The notes: generated by a model not told the origin, from the sequence alone. A stretch of DNA of 64,000 nucleotides from Heterobilharzia americana (GCA_944470555.2 CALYCZ020000054.1:62001-126000), one strand, 5' to 3'. Shown: positions 10,890 to 24,769, counted from the stretch's first letter. Translations and numbers: made by a program.

Positions 10890-11939
10890 TTCAAGATAAA
10901 AGTGCGCTTTAGTTAGCGTTATGTAATTTAGGTTGACCTTCAATAAATCCTGCATGATAATACGCACCCATTTAGTCAAAAGGATCGGGGAGAAATGACT
11001 GCTTTTAAGGAGTTCATTGAGAACCTACCCTTTTTTAAAATTAATGCTTGCTATCTTGAGAAAACTTCCGCTTCGATATAGAACCGAATATATATTATTA
11101 ACTATTCAAAATCTAAAAAGCTTAATAAATGTGCTAGGTCGTAACACCTGTTACCTATACTGAAGAACTTTATCCACAAAATGTTTAGCCAACACTAATA
11201 ACAAGACTACACAAAACTTTTTATTCTGTATTGACCGATAAATCTACTTGATTCACTCCAGTCAGCTGGAAATCTTGCGTTTCTCTGGTAGTCTTTGAAT
11301 GAGAAATCAAGTGACTCTTTAGTCTTTATGGAATTCTATATTTCCTCGAGATTGTATTTTAATCTGTCATCTTTCTTGGTGATCATGCGTTAAAATACTG
11401 AAACGAGCGGTCCTATCTATCGGTTAAATCCATCCATTCATCGATCCAACATAGACAGACTGATAAATTTGTTCGACAAATATTTTGGGAGCTAAAGTAA
11501 TTTGGTCATGAATTTCAGTTTGACTGAAACCAATTATTCTGTTTTACTTCTTATATCTTTAGAACCAGATTCATATGGAGTCTTAAAAGTATTTACTACT
11601 AACGATTCCAACATCTAACATTCAAAATTCCAGGTGTGATATATCTGACCCAGAAACTAAGTGTTGACTGTATATTAACCATAATAATGATAAAAATCAA
11701 CTGCAACATTTAGAGGGAAGGTTTGGCTTATAGATGTATTTTTGCCTAAGAATACGCAAATGTTGCAATTTGCTTTTCTTGTAGGCATCCTGGATTTAAA
11801 ACTTCATATGTTGGTTTGTAAGGATTTACTGATTTGGAAGGAATTTTCATTACTGACTAACATCAGTTAAATTGTATTCAATTCCTCAGTGATTTGCCCA
11901 AAATGAGTTTTCCGAAGATCTGATGCTGAATAATGAGTT
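10890..11939. other. Unassigned AT-rich sequence
   Basis: No gene, RNA or clear repeat seen. Confidence 0.4.
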
Positions 11940-12215
11940 GTGAGGTCAAGTCGGGAATGAGGTGGTTACCCACCTATGATACTGGATGACGTTTCTGCCG
12001 AAATGACTGAAGCAAGAAATAGGGGACCATTAAGCTCCAACCAATTGGCTGAATTTCATTTAACGCGCTCACCGTGGTACCTGACTTTCTTCGACTCACT
12101 TCCTCATAGGGACACGGATGAGCACTGCTGAGGAGTCCCACACAAGGACAAAAAAGCTGTTCATAAATTACTTCCTGGTTTTTAGTCGTCTTCGAAATGA
12201 AGTCAGTGTGGGATT
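11940..12215 (+). repeat. Sm-alpha-like SINE with decayed hammerhead
   Basis: The diagnostic part is at about 12119-12180: 'gagcactgctgaggagtccca' followed by 'aaggac', then A-rich bases where GAAA should be, then 'cttcctggtttt'. CTGAGGA matches the allowed hammerhead core CTGANGA, and GTCC...GGAC forms helix II. The GAAA box has lost its G, so the ribozyme is probably inactive. The same layout is seen on the minus strand at 5690-5915. The 5' limit is poorly defined; the polymerase III boxes are not clear in this copy. Confidence 0.65.
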
Positions 12216-15200
12216 AAAACTACTTTTAAATTATCCTCCTCGTTTTTATTTATTACTGTATTTTGTTGGCTTGGTAATATTCTACCTGTAAGAAGAGTGC
12301 TTTAATGGAGTATGGGGCAGATGAAGATCAATACAAAGTAGTCGCTGATGCTTATTAAGCACCAGATGAGGGATTAAAAGCCTAGTCAGTGGTTAATATC
12401 AGTTTTTTGAAGATAATATCTCACACTGATACTCTGTTCATTGGTTCAAGAAAGGCACAGCTGATGAGCAGGAGCATACTTTTATGTATGTACATGCTTA
12501 CTGCTGTAGAACTCCGGATGTTGTATGCACAATGCACTAAGTAGGCAAGACATTCACGAGCACAGCTCTTTCCTGCTACTTAGAACGACGTATACTTTTT
12601 TCTGTAACTGTCAGTCAGCATCCTTTATACTTCGAATATTCATTTCCCTGTGAACAGTTAATCAAAAATCACTTTGAAAAATGCAACAAAACCACAAATG
12701 AAAACCTTATAAGAAATGTAGGAATAAAAACCAAGTACTGACGTATATTGAAATTTCGTATTACGTTTGTTTATGTGATATTACATCCTGTGAAAGTATG
12801 TTATTTACTGAATGCTGGTTCTAGCAGAGTCTATTCCTCATACTCAAATCAAGATAATCACACGGCTTTCTAACCTGATTTTTATATCTCCAATCCCTTA
12901 CAATTTTGTCTGATGGGCTATAAAAGTTTACACATACCTGGAACAGGTGAAGATTCATTCTAGTTGTGTGTTAGATACTTATTCGGTCAACAAAGATTCA
13001 CTTACCTTTCACATATACCAGTTAGTGTTAAATATTGTCCCTTTTCCCTATATAGTGGGAGTCTAATAGTTTCGATTTAGTCAAGTTTTTATGCTTAGAT
13101 AGCTCAATTGGTCCTAGTTGACCATTTTGGCCTATGAGTTTAACCTGCCAGTCATTGGGAAGTATTGAGTAGATCGGGTTATTCTGTCTAATAAGTTCAG
13201 TGGGATCTATTGCGCGATAAACTGTGTTTCTAAGTTAGTTTTGAGGTTTGAGCTACGTCTTAATCCTAACCTTACTGGGGAACTTACCTGGTGTTTCTGA
13301 AAAACCTATCTTCTATGGTAGCACTGCAGAGGTCCCGTACTTTCTCTTCAGGAAGTTGTTATTGTTACTTGTATACTCGTTGTCTACGTCACCAGCATTT
13401 GCCTTTTCTTGGAAATGTTTCCTTGTTGACAAATGGTTATTGCAACAAATTCACCTACAATCTCATAGAATCCCATGGGTATGCAGATACAACTTACTTA
13501 TGAGTGTTAACAATAACCAAATTTAGGTCTACGACTTCCTATCAATTCTCTACGGCCAGCTAACATCAATCAAAGTCCACAGCGATGGTGAGTCTCCTCG
13601 CCTGGTGGCCACATTGCAAAGAGATCTACAGAATCTGCTCAGCACTTAGAAATAAAAAACATGAAACTGGTCACGCTCCACTCACTAATCAATTTATCCA
13701 ACCCTTAGCTAGTGGAGGTCAGTCACGACCCATATAACTAGGTTCTAATATCTGTGACTGTGGCATTAGGAGACATAACCTACATCAGTTCTCTGGAGGT
13801 TACATAGATTTCTTGCTGCAAAATCGCACGAAACCTAGGTGCAGGATTTCCTACCGATTGGATCTAAGAAACTGTACCTCAATGTTGAGTCTCCTAGTTT
13901 GTTGGTAGCACTGCTAGTTTTATCTCCAGAGTTTAACCAGCATTTAAGAGTAGACTATATGAAATCATCCATTTCAGCGATATATTTATATGTATGATTG
14001 TGTAACCAAAAGAACCAGCTTCAGCCGCTTCCTAGTTTCATTTCATTGAGTTTAATTTTGGCAAAGGGATTAATAAACTATAAACCAGTGAAAAAAGCTG
14101 TAATTCTTAGCAGCTATCAAATATACCTTGGTCTGTTAACTCTGTAATAAATTAATCTATTTTATTGCGTGTAATCCCGTTTCTCCTCACTTCCTTGCAA
14201 TCTGAAAGGTGAACTGTTAACTTCCTCTTCATTTTTTACTGAATAGGTTGACTGATGTTCACACAAATGAAAACAATACTAACGATAATAGCAATAACGA
14301 AATGAAATCTCATGTAAGATTTTGATAGAAAGCTAACAGAAACCAACACAAACAATAGTGACACATAAGTAACTTCATCAAAGAAAGTTGAAAATACACT
14401 TGGGTATGTGTATACCGTTAGCGGTAACATAATTTAATTTAAACTGTAGATTGACATTTTGATGAAAACATTTACCAAACTTTTAAAGAAGAAAAAGTGA
14501 TAGATACCTTCATGATCTTTTTTTTCTTTCTACTTAAGCGAAAACATTAAGTGTTGAAGTTCATTTTAAAAGGGAACCTGATATATATAAACAGAATAAA
14601 GTGTTATTCGATTGGGAAGCTTGTGAGGAAGGAATCCATTTTAAGATGATTTTCCGTCCAAATGTTAGCCAGCTGTTTTAACCTAGTTTAAGAATTCTCA
14701 GAGGTTAGAATTCATGACATCATTTGTGGTCAAGGTTATGAATGTCAGTGTTTGTGGTGAATACGTTGCTATTCGTCTGTAGAGTTAGAATCCAGTGACT
14801 CACATTTCCTCACTTATATCAAGTCATAATGTTGTGTGATCATTATCCTCTGTCTTCTGTGGAAATCGTTTTACATATGCAGGAGGAGTAAATTTGTGAT
14901 TACTGCTCTGGAATTTCTTTCTGGGTTTCAACAATATTTAATGGAGAAAGTTTAAGTTGAACTGCAGGTAGGAATCACGGATAACTCATTTTCTTTTTCA
15001 CATTATCTACACTTTTGAAAAGAGATCTAACATTCTCAGAAGCTATCAAAAAAATATTTGTCTTTGAACTGGTTGTCCATGTTCAAATCACAGATAGTTA
15101 TAGCCTGGATATTTAAGACTAATTACCATCTGTTGTCACTTTTCTCACAAGCACCTCAAAGCAGTGAGTCAGTCACAGTAAGTTACAGTTCATGATCATC

Positions 15201-17036
15201 TTGAATGAATCGAAGAATTTCCATTCGCCTTGTGAATTATTCTTCAATTTTCATCTTCAAATCATGCTGCATTATTTGACTGCTACTCATCGTTTGCTAT
15301 ATTAGTAGAGTGTATCTAATTCTCAGTGGTTATTTATTAGATTCTCATTTCAAAAACTAACTTGGTATTTTTATACATGATTCCGTGATCCATGTGTTAA
15401 GTAATCGCTTGTCAATCTATGTGTTGTGCCATTTTCAGGAATTTTTAGCAATCTTCTAAGCTCCCTAAGTGTCAAGGTTTGTAAGGTCTTTTATATAGTA
15501 AAATATCTGTCGTACGTTGTGTATATGATGAGATGATTCATTTCATCTTACTGCTAGTTGTTCATAAAAAAGTTCACTGTGCAATCTGATGATCAGATTG
15601 TTGGATTAAGAGGATTACTGGAGTCCTTGTAGTTGATATAGTAAATCCTATAGCTGCCATTTGTATTCCACATGTTTTAAAATCATTTACGCACCCATTA
15701 AGCTGCCTCCACATTCAGTCAAAAATTTGCTGCAGGAAATGGCAAATATTTTCAAGATCTGACAATTTCATGAAGCAACTAACATCAAAGAATGACCTTG
15801 AGAAAAAGGATTCCTACTTTTTTGGAACATTGGGTCAAGAAGCATCAAGTTAACATTTGTCAAATTATTCTAGCTGAAGAAATGAATTAAGTTTATGAGC
15901 AAGATAAAAACCAAATGAATGTGAAATTGTCTACGATGACTTGATATATTTCTAGCCAGAGGGCTTAACAGACGCCCTAATGGTTATCCAGTGTAAGCAT
16001 CTAGCCGATGAATAAGTTTCGTGCTTGTCTGCCCAGTGTGGCTTGTATCTTGTATTCAGATAAACATGTGACACATTCATGCATCACCACAATCCACTTG
16101 GTTATTCTTGAATAGACCACAGTGGTTAGTAATGCAATTCTACAAAAAAGCGTGTTTATGTTTGTATTATTGTACCTCTTGTTCAGATCTGAGTATAAAA
16201 GTTCTATTTATCATTTTGCAAATACCAGTGTGTAGTCTTCCTATTGCAAAAGCATTGTGTTATCTGATTCAGAAAATTTTAGAAACACCTTAAACCCATA
16301 AATTAAATGATCAATTTGTAAATTTGCATAAACCATAACTGATGATTGACCAAATGGCATCGCAATTATTCGGCACTGAGTAAAAGGCTGAGATTATATA
16401 TAGTCGATCACAGCTTGTTTTTATACTAAACATTGTCCATGCTGATATTTCCCATAGCTAGTCAGCTGCTTTTCATAGGAACATTTCAGCTCTACGAGGT
16501 GAAGCTGTCCGGATACACTTCCGAAGAACTTGTCTCGAAATCAGTGAAATGGTCATCCGATGTTTTTATATCACTGTGATGTGGCTAGCCAGATTTGCAA
16601 CTGACAATCACTGGTTTTTATCTATTCTTATTGTCTAATAGTACATGCAATGTATTAACCAACTGACAAAGCACAACCTCGATGTCCTTTTACTTGACTC
16701 AGTGATTCCATTAGAGACTTGATCCATAGACTTTGATCATCATCAAGAAGTAGACAACCACATTGATTACTGTCAGAAGACGTCTTGGTTTACTGAGGCA
16801 AACTTGGAGATCAATGATTACTCCGCATCTAGCAGTGATGTATGAACCATATCAAGTTAAATAAGGGTACACAGAGTCAGTACAATTAAGTAGTTCTTTT
16901 AACCCACACCAATTATGCTTTCATTCCTAGTGGATTACTTTTTTCCCGCTTTGACACCACTCCACTATTTCAATGTTCAGTAAGTTGAAATAACCCAATG
17001 TTGTGCTAGAATCTGTTTTAATGCTGGGTAATGACT
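12216..17036. other. Long unassigned AT-rich stretch
   Basis: No convincing coding exon, RNA gene or named repeat was found in 4.8 kb. Overlapping plus-strand frames at 13248-13526 and a minus-strand hydrophobic frame at 14236-14430 lack any family signature. A 19-base palindrome with 9-base arms lies at 15582-15600. A phrase like a tRNA A box ('tagctcaattgg') is present near 13099-13110, with no good B box after it. Confidence 0.4.
15582..15600. repeat. Perfect short palindrome
   Basis: CAATCTGAT-G-ATCAGATTG: two 9-base arms around a single base. It could be a protein-binding site or chance. Confidence 0.8.
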
Positions 17037-17060
17037 GAAGGTGAAATGAAAACCTGGGTC

Positions 17061-17154
17061 NNNNNNNNNNNNNNNNNNNNNNNNNNNNNNNNNNNNNNNN
17101 NNNNNNNNNNNNNNNNNNNNNNNNNNNNNNNNNNNNNNNNNNNNNNNNNNNNNN
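17061..17154. other. Assembly gap (94 N)
   Basis: The bases just before the gap (17047-17058, tgaaaacctggg) match the 3' end of the Sm-alpha-like SINE at 5690 in minus orientation, so the gap may fall inside such a SINE. Any frame crossing it is meaningless. Confidence 0.95.
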
Positions 17155-17860
17155 ACTTTTAGTCAAGGCAAAGCGACTGAATTGGTTGACAGAATTTCTT
17201 TAGGATTGGTGAACTAATCACATTCCGACAAATGCCTAGTCGACCGGTGTTTAGAAACAGCTTGAAATCCTTATTATCGAGAAGAATCCGACACAGTCTT
17301 CCGGTTCTAGCTTTCAGGGGTGCCCATATACGTGTTCAAACCACCGCATTTTTTAATGGTGTACTTCAGAACAAATGCTAATCTTCTGTCGTCACCCTGG
17401 TTGTGAATGATAGTGGTAAGATGTACATCTCTCCGTCGTTGGGTTGATATGGTGGGTGCAAAGTCAGGTATATTTTGTCCTTATTACTGAAATTCTAGTG
17501 ACTAGAACCATATGGAGCTCAGACTGTTTGGGATGGACGATTGTCATTACCTGTCAATCAGCTGGAATTTCGAAATGCCTATCATTTCTTTTCGTTCTGG
17601 CCCACTTTTCCTATCTATGAATTGAATCCACTCCCTTACAATTAGTGCATTTGAATGTTTGGGTCACAGATGGATGATAGACGTTTTTCGGTAGAACTAA
17701 TCTTTTACTTCATCCTAACTGCGAGCACCAAATGTCCAATAAAAAATGAAAAAAGTGATGAGTCTCATTATTTTCAAGGTCTTTACTACATCAGTATATG
17801 CGAAAACTTGAGCAGTGTGGTGGAATTTAATCCTATGCTGGGTTTGTTTATTCGATTTAC
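17155..17860. other. Unassigned sequence after gap
   Basis: A plus-strand frame of 78 codons at 17655-17891 ends inside repeat R1 copy 3 and shows no domain. Confidence 0.35.
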
Positions 17861-17867
17861 AACACAT

Positions 17868-17935
17868 AGAGATACAGTATCAAGTAAATAATGCTGTATC
17901 ACTGTGTACTGTAAATCAATAAACAGTTTTTACTA
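17868..17935 (+). repeat. Dispersed repeat R1, copy 3 (unnamed, partial)
   Basis: Shares 'acagtatcaagtaaataatg' and the 'ctgt-tcactgtgta...aaatcaataaacag' blocks with the copies at 8490 and 3285. Confidence 0.5.
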
Positions 17936-20900
17936 CGCCATTCCGCCGAAAAGTGTACAGATGGCCACCAACAAAGATTCAGTCGATCAGTGCATTTTCT
18001 GCCCTAAGACTAAGCACTTGTGCTTACTAGACCCCAAGGACCAGCCATAATGTCTGCAGAGGCTTGAAGATCAAATTTTAAAATTTCACTCCAATGACTA
18101 TATGCACATTTCGCAAACACAGAAAGCAACTATGACCTCAGATACGTGATATTTTGCTGACGTGACTTCTCATTCTATTTGACTGAGGTAGCTGACATTC
18201 AAATCCCCGGTTTAGAGTTTTTGAGCGTTGTTTTATGGGAATAAAGATACTATTCCGGAAACAGCCAATGACTCCATGTGATTCATGATGGAAATCTGGA
18301 TACCGCTACAGTAGTAATGATAATGATGACAATAATAATCTCTGTATCCCAAATTACATGTGTGGTACAAAGTGAAATTCCCAGCGCATAATATTTTAGC
18401 AAACTCGCCCTCTGTACAATATTTTTAAAGGAAGTGGAGTTCACTTGATACGCCCAAACAAACCTATTACTTTTCGATGATGGAGTAGAAAAATGCAGAT
18501 AATTGGCTCACAGCCGTAATGTTTGGTAAGATTATGAACTTTTAATATGAACTGGTCCAAGAATAGGTTAAATACGTAGTTCTGCAATCAGTAAAGAACA
18601 ATAGACAGCAGACAACATGCAAGTATTCATTTGTGAACTTTTCCTCATCGTTCTGTGAGGCAGTACAAAGATCTGCAGTTCGATATAGGTATCCTAGAAA
18701 TTGTAGTATGCTGTATTTTTCAGCATATATAAGTCCACTTCCGTTTGGTGTAACGTTTCTCCTTGTTTTGTTCTTAACTTGAGGAATGACAGTTTGAAGA
18801 CGTCTCAAATATGTGCGAGAGTACATCCAACAACATCCAACACCAAAGATGTGAGTGGAGGAAACTTGTAGTTTTTGAGCCCTCGCTTCTGGGTCTTTTG
18901 GCTCATTTCTTTTTTTTTGGCTGTACTCCTTCGGTGGTAGCAGAAGTCTTTACATTTTTCCTGCTTATAGCTTTGGAGGTAGTGATTGTCCATCGAAAGG
19001 TTATTTCTCTTGCATACTGTAGCTTAGTTTGTTTGGGGGTGGGTGGGATTAGAAGGCGATTACCACTTTCTGGCTGCCTATCCGGAGGCGTTGATACTCT
19101 TTAAAGTACTCGAATAAGAAAGTGGACTAGCAAGAGCATTCTTACTGACCTTTGTGCTTGACCACAGCGCTCAACAGAAAACTATTTGGGTTCTGTAGCA
19201 CACAGCATTTTGAGTGGATTTTAATTCTAATTTTATTGCGTTCTGTTTGGGTTGTAGCAACATATTTTTCTAGCAGCGGAAGGCAGGGAAGGGTCTGCTA
19301 CTTTGGGGATGATACCTTTTGGTCAACTATCCGGGTAAGGGGAAAACTACATTAACTACTATCAGCCAACAATATTGTTCCTTTTCCAGACTTTTAACAC
19401 AGCATGAGCTATTTGCACTACAACGATAACTGTTTTCAGTTTTACCCTAACGAAAATAGTGTGCAAGGCTCAAGTGTAATCAGAAGCTGGTGACTGGTCA
19501 GGACGACATATTCATGCGGTGCACTGACCTTACACACAATAGTTCTCGCATGAGCTTAATTTCCATATCTTAAAGAGTTAGATTCTCATTCACTGTGTCT
19601 CATCCGATGTTTGACCGTATAACTGTTTCGTCAGTCAACCCGATGGTAGTAATTATTTTGAAGTGTTGTGTGTTAAGTGACTTATTGATCCCAGTACGTC
19701 CCGTGAGTTTCACAAGGCAAACAGATAATATTTCTCTATTATTTTTTAGGACAGAATGTTTTGGTGTTCAACTGTATTCCTAGGAAGATCAGACGGATCT
19801 TTTGAAGTAGCCGACTTTTAGAAAACTGAATTATCTCTTTGTGACTCGAATAGGTGCTGATTATCGATGTCATGGCAGAGTATCTGCAACTTTGGTTGGA
19901 CATCAACAACTTTATTACCAATACCCTTAATATGAAAGGTATTGATGGTGAACTTTGTCATGAACTCAAAATTGACTAATTTTCCACGAAAACCAGTTGC
20001 TGAGGTTGAACAACCAGTTACGTGACTTTCTTACTGACTAATAGGACAGTAATTTCAGGTAAGGTTCACTTTCTGATGTCGCAGTTCCATCCAGATGCAT
20101 TTAATCTGTATTGTGTTGACAACGGATTGATTAGATTGAGTAAACTTTGTTCTAATGGTGGTGCTATTTCCATTACAAGGTGGGTTGAAAAGTAATGACG
20201 ACTTCAGAGCTGTGAAAATTGCTGGAGAACGTCCGGATATTTCTCGGAACGTTTCCTAGTTGGGCCTGGAAGTAATTGTCAACCTGCATGAAGGAAACTG
20301 AAATTTTATTTGCCTGGTATATTTCTTATAAAAAACCCAGTGTTTCGATTTTGTTGTTCCCAGTCGACGGTGGGCACATTATTTCAGATTTCAGACTCAG
20401 ATATGTTGTTCCAGGACAGGAATGACACCTACATGTATCCTATCATCCTTAGACCTTAGCAAACCTTCTCTGACTGTGAGAAGACTCATCAAACTGAGGA
20501 GTTTCTGTGAAGGCCATACTGAGAAAGGAACAACACAGTCCTCCTCTCTTAGTGAACCGTTATGATTTTTTGACAACTCTTCCTGTGACTTTTGCTGCAG
20601 TACCAGTCAAAGTTATCGGTCCGAATGAAGGATTCTAGGCAGACCTCACAGATTAATATCTGGGTGATAAGTGTCTTTCGGAGCGAAACTGCCGCGAGCC
20701 ACCTTGAAGAATAACTACTTAAAAGTGGGTTCAACTTTTCATTCGGAACTTCAGTGATATACCCAGAAAATCTCTTACAGTGTGCTAAACAGATTTGTTC
20801 TGTCTGTAGGTCCTAGACCTTCACACTCCTCATGAATCACGTGTTGCCACTGTAGGGCCACGCGATGTTGCGCTATTCTGACTGATTGTTTTATGAGCTG

Positions 20901-22899
20901 TTTGGTAGGTCTTAGTTGGGGCCAGCATTCTCTTCCTCCAATCTTGTCCCAGTGATTTGGTTCTGTCTCAGGCTTTGGCATCGTTTAATGCTGTGAAAAT
21001 GGTGCCTTCCAGCTAACACCTGTAAGACCTAATATCTACGCATACTGTTGGTTGTTTGGCCGTGCCGCGTTGGATTTATTCCCCAGTAAAATAGAGTTAT
21101 TGATCACCAATCACCACTAACTTTCACTTGCAAGACTGCCAAGTTGCAGGCATTTGATCAACCAGCCACAAAAATAAAAGGCTGTGAAGCCCTTGTTTGG
21201 GAGCAGTCACTTCTAGTTATTCCTCTCTGACTTTCTAAAGCATTGGATTGCTTCACAAAAGTTTGAACTAAGGGGATGTGCAGCAGTTTCTAGACTGATG
21301 TCCTGAAATTTATATACGTTCTTCCCTATGTGGTGAAGCTGCAATTTTGGTCAGTGCAGATTGTGAGTTTACCTTATATTGTACTATTAAGAGGATTAGT
21401 CAAAAGAAGGTGGGACGAACAATGAAATGATAAAGCCTTAGCCCCGACAGTGACTGGTGCAGGTTTGAATGCCTGAGGTAACATAAGTTTTGTTCAACTA
21501 TTAGTGAAGGCCAGACCAAATGTCAGAGCATGGTACCCATGACTCTAAAAAGTAAGGCTAGCGGGGTGATGTGCTGCAAATCAAATGATTTTGTGATGGA
21601 TACCAATAAAAACCAGTCTTATACCTGAGAAAGTGCCACGTGGTTCTCAGGTTTGATGGGCTTTGAAATGCTAAAATGCATGATAAGTAATGGCTGCCTG
21701 TTAGCTAGTGCTGCATCCGCTCAGATTTCCTCTTAATGCAGAGACACTGCATGGACCAAACCTGCAAATGGATACGTACTTAGACCTATCCTTTCAGCCT
21801 GTGATCCTTTAGGCATCCGATTCGGTTCTCGTGCATCTTTTATTCCTTGTTGTGGTACTGCATATTTACCGGTGTTTCTTCCATCTAAGTTGTGGCAGTT
21901 GTCTTTTGCTTTAAATTTTGTGCTCTTACTTCAACACTTACTTTTTGTTTTGATACTGCTTTCTCCCACCATATGGTCCTCACAGTAGGCCAAATTACAA
22001 AATACCTGTGGTGCAAACCCAAGTCAGTGTCTTCAATTAGCATTGGGCTCATTTATGTTACTCGACAAAAGAGTGCAGTTTAGGCTCTTCTGCGGACATT
22101 AAGCCTTTAACCGCCAGTAATACACACATTAATTTACAATCTCCTTCATTTTACAGCCTTGTTACGTGCTGAAGTGCTTGTGGCGCCCTGCAAATCGCGA
22201 TGAGTGCACTTTCAGGTTCGACCGTGAAGTGTCTTGATTAAGTCAGTGTACACAAGTACATTCTGCTTTCACAAATAGTTGTCAACTCATATGATGTTTA
22301 AGTTCCTCAATCTCTCAAATTCTTGTCTAAGCTGAGTGGTCTACCAAGAGGAAGCCTAAACAAACTCCTCTTCACTTCTTTAAGCAACTGCAGAAAGAAG
22401 GTTGTACTAATGATGTTGTTTGGAATGATAACGGAGGCTTCACGATCGGATAATCCAGCTCAGAGGGCGCTAAAACATCGAAAAACTATCATTTGTTTTA
22501 TCCATCATTTTCTGTCCTCAAATTCGCACCATATAGTCCAAGCACCCAAACGGTTTTTGGCTATCAAGGCTGCTCTTCGCAGAATGACCATTAGCACCGT
22601 ATATCTTCCAGAAAACCAGTGTTCAGAACACTGTGAGGTTGAAATCAGACATGGAACTATGAAAGACGCAAGTGTGTACCACCTACTGCCAATATTTCAC
22701 TGATCGGTCAACATGAAATCTGATGAGGTTTTCAAGACGGCGTATGGGCTCCGCGATCAGCACTGATATCCGCTGACTTAATTCACAATTATAAGGCTAA
22801 AGTAAAAAAAGATGCCTCCAGTGATGCATTTGAAAACATTATGGGTTCCACCCGGATGACTGGGACTACTAGTTGTGGTTCCATATTATTCAAAGTACA
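17936..22899. other. Long unassigned stretch
   Basis: Five kilobases without a recognisable gene or named element. From about 18800 to 19380 the sequence becomes T/G-rich with overlapping short frames. A plus-strand frame of 126 codons at 22323-22703 begins MSKLSGLPRGSLNKLL but has no domain, no splice context and no similar copy in the window. A minus-strand frame at 20775-20981 is rich in charged residues but is also unrecognised. Confidence 0.35.
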
Positions 22900-22904
22900 T
22901 CAAC

Positions 22905-23210
22905 TTTTAGAGTTCTTGTGACAGAACCTCGGCCTTTTTATCTCTTGTTTTGCGTGTGCTTTGATCTCGTTCTTTCATTCATTTGTTTGTCTTTATTCAG
23001 TTTTCCTGTGAAATCACATTGTAGCTCTTGTTTAGTTGGCGCCACCATCACATTTCGTTTTGGGTAGAAACTGTACATATATTTTGCTGTGAAGAACAAT
23101 CTTCACAGGGTTCGCTTGCTACTTGGACATACATCTGTGGTTTACGACCAAGTGTTTTGGGTTTTGATGGCTTCGCTTTGGCTTTGGGGACTCTGGCAAA
23201 TCGTGTCTTA
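22905..23210 (+). mobile_element. BEL/Pao-type LTR fragment
   Basis: About 300 bases align with the LTRs at 37640-38076 and 55170-55552. Shared blocks in order: 'cattcatttgtttg-cttta', 'tgtagctcttgtt', 'cattt-gttttgggtagaaa', 'acatatattttgctgtgaag', 'aacaatcttcacagggt', and 'gttttggatttggt-ggcttcgct'. A block of about 45 bases after the middle region is deleted, and the last 40 bases of the LTR (gttacg...gtaaca) are missing; a short TAA-rich stretch follows instead. No coding part adjoins, so this is a truncated solo LTR. Confidence 0.7.
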
Positions 23211-24423
23211 TGATAATAATAATTTATTCTTGCAAATACAAGCATGCATCAGTTTACAGAAGTGATTATATGCTCATACCAGTTTGAAACTTTTGTCTAT
23301 TAAGGTTTCACTGCTCAAAGTTAATCAGCAGGTCTATATAAATAAATACGTATTTTATTCTCACATTGGTAATTTAACATGAGAGAATCCAGTTTACAAG
23401 CATCATCACGTTCACATATATCGGAAAATATACAAGATTTTACGAGTCCTGAATGGTACGGAGGGGAGGTCGTTAACTTGTGAAAAACATCGGAAGATGG
23501 CAGTTACGAGACACAGAAGAAAATGTCACTTTTCAGAGTATGTGGAGCGTCAAAGTGAAGATAATAAAAGTTCCTATTCTCATATAACGGATTTAATATG
23601 AAAGACACCAGTTTACAAGCATCGTCAAACTGATAATGCTTGAAAGTTTACAGAATAGTATTTGGCATTATATGATCAACATACCAAGTTACTGATGTGC
23701 ATAACCTCATTAAAACTTGCCGCTTTTCATGAGACGAGCATAGATTTTCACCTGACACCACTTAGATGGGTCCCACCTCCAATTACAAAGGCGGGCAATG
23801 TTCGAAGTTTGCGTTATAATCAGCCAACATTGTCAGTCCATCTGCATAGCTTTTCATTTAGTAATATAATCGTCCATCCATCAGAAAGTTCTTCAGTTTT
23901 TAGCTTTGCCAACCACAAAAGACCAATGTTTACTACGAGAAGTATCAGTAAGCACCTGCAGTTACACAACCAAGGTGAGCGTCTAAATCAATGCGTTTCC
24001 GGGTTACCATGTTACGTTTAAAGTTAATGGAGTTTAATTTCACTGGGACTACTTGTAGTAGTAGGTGGAAGCACACGTTGAAACAGTTTATAGTCCAAAT
24101 GGTAGTAGGTATACATACACTTCGGGCATCTTTCATATAAGCGTAAGCAGCATCATTCAAGAAGTGTATATGATGTATGGTAACTTTCACTAGAAAAGAT
24201 CATTTGATGCAGAGTACTACAGAACATGTAGTTTGGAACAACCGTAGTTAAGCTGTGTTCCAAGGCAACTGGTGGACTGGTCTCCCGTTTAATAGTTTGT
24301 CCAGAATATTTGTGCCACTATGATTGTTGAACAAGTTAAGATGGTTCGTCACTTCAAGAATCCTGACCAGTAGGTGAGTTAATTGTGAATATGTTCCAAA
24401 ACCGCTAAAGAGTGGGAGGAGTC
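23211..24423. other. Unassigned left flank of the Gypsy element
   Basis: A 25-base phrase around 'ccagtttacaagcatc' occurs twice, near 23389 and 23609, as an imperfect direct repeat about 220 bases apart. A plus-strand frame of 119 codons at 23662-24021 is unrecognised. The last bases (24424-24427, CAAT) are the target duplication of the Gypsy insertion. Confidence 0.4.
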
Positions 24424-24427
24424 CAAT
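24424..24427. repeat. Target site duplication, left
   Basis: CAAT directly before the LTR. It is repeated at 29657-29660 directly after the other LTR. Confidence 0.75.
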
Positions 24428-24769
24428 GTTAGGATTTGTCCTAGTGCGAACTTGACAGGCGCAAAGACCAATCACTAATTATTCGGACTTGTTATATACC
24501 CAGGAATACGAGGCCAAGGAAGAACACAACAGCGTAGTCGGATGGAATAGTATATTCGGATGGTTGTGCCAAGCTACCGATGCGTTCCAACTAACTGGCT
24601 AGAGAGTCGAATACGAGCAGTGCAACGTAACACGACAGAGTGCCAAATGGCAAGGATGCTTGACCGGGTGCCTTCAGCTTGGCGAGTCCAGTTAAACTAT
24701 CAAAGTCAACATCAATGTCGAAAGTCGTCAAACCCTAGGCTATTGATTTTGGGGAAGTGTGACGCTACA
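24428..24769 (-). repeat. 3' LTR of the Gypsy element
   Basis: 342 bases, almost identical to 29313-29656. On the minus strand it begins TGTAGCGTCAC. It differs from the other LTR by a 2-base deletion (agtgtgac against agcgtgtgac) and a T/G difference in the nearby T/G run. Translated frames within it (for example a 78-codon frame at 24560) are repeat shadows, not genes. Confidence 0.95.

Noticed and set aside
13095..13160. A-box-like phrase tagctcaattggt
   Set aside because: No convincing B box at the right distance and no cloverleaf; could be a decayed tRNA-derived SINE but cannot be supported.
16927..17166. 79-codon frame on minus
   Set aside because: Crosses the 94 N gap.
22323..22703. 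126-codon plus-strand frame
   Set aside because: No domain, no splice context, no second copy; length is possible by chance in this composition.
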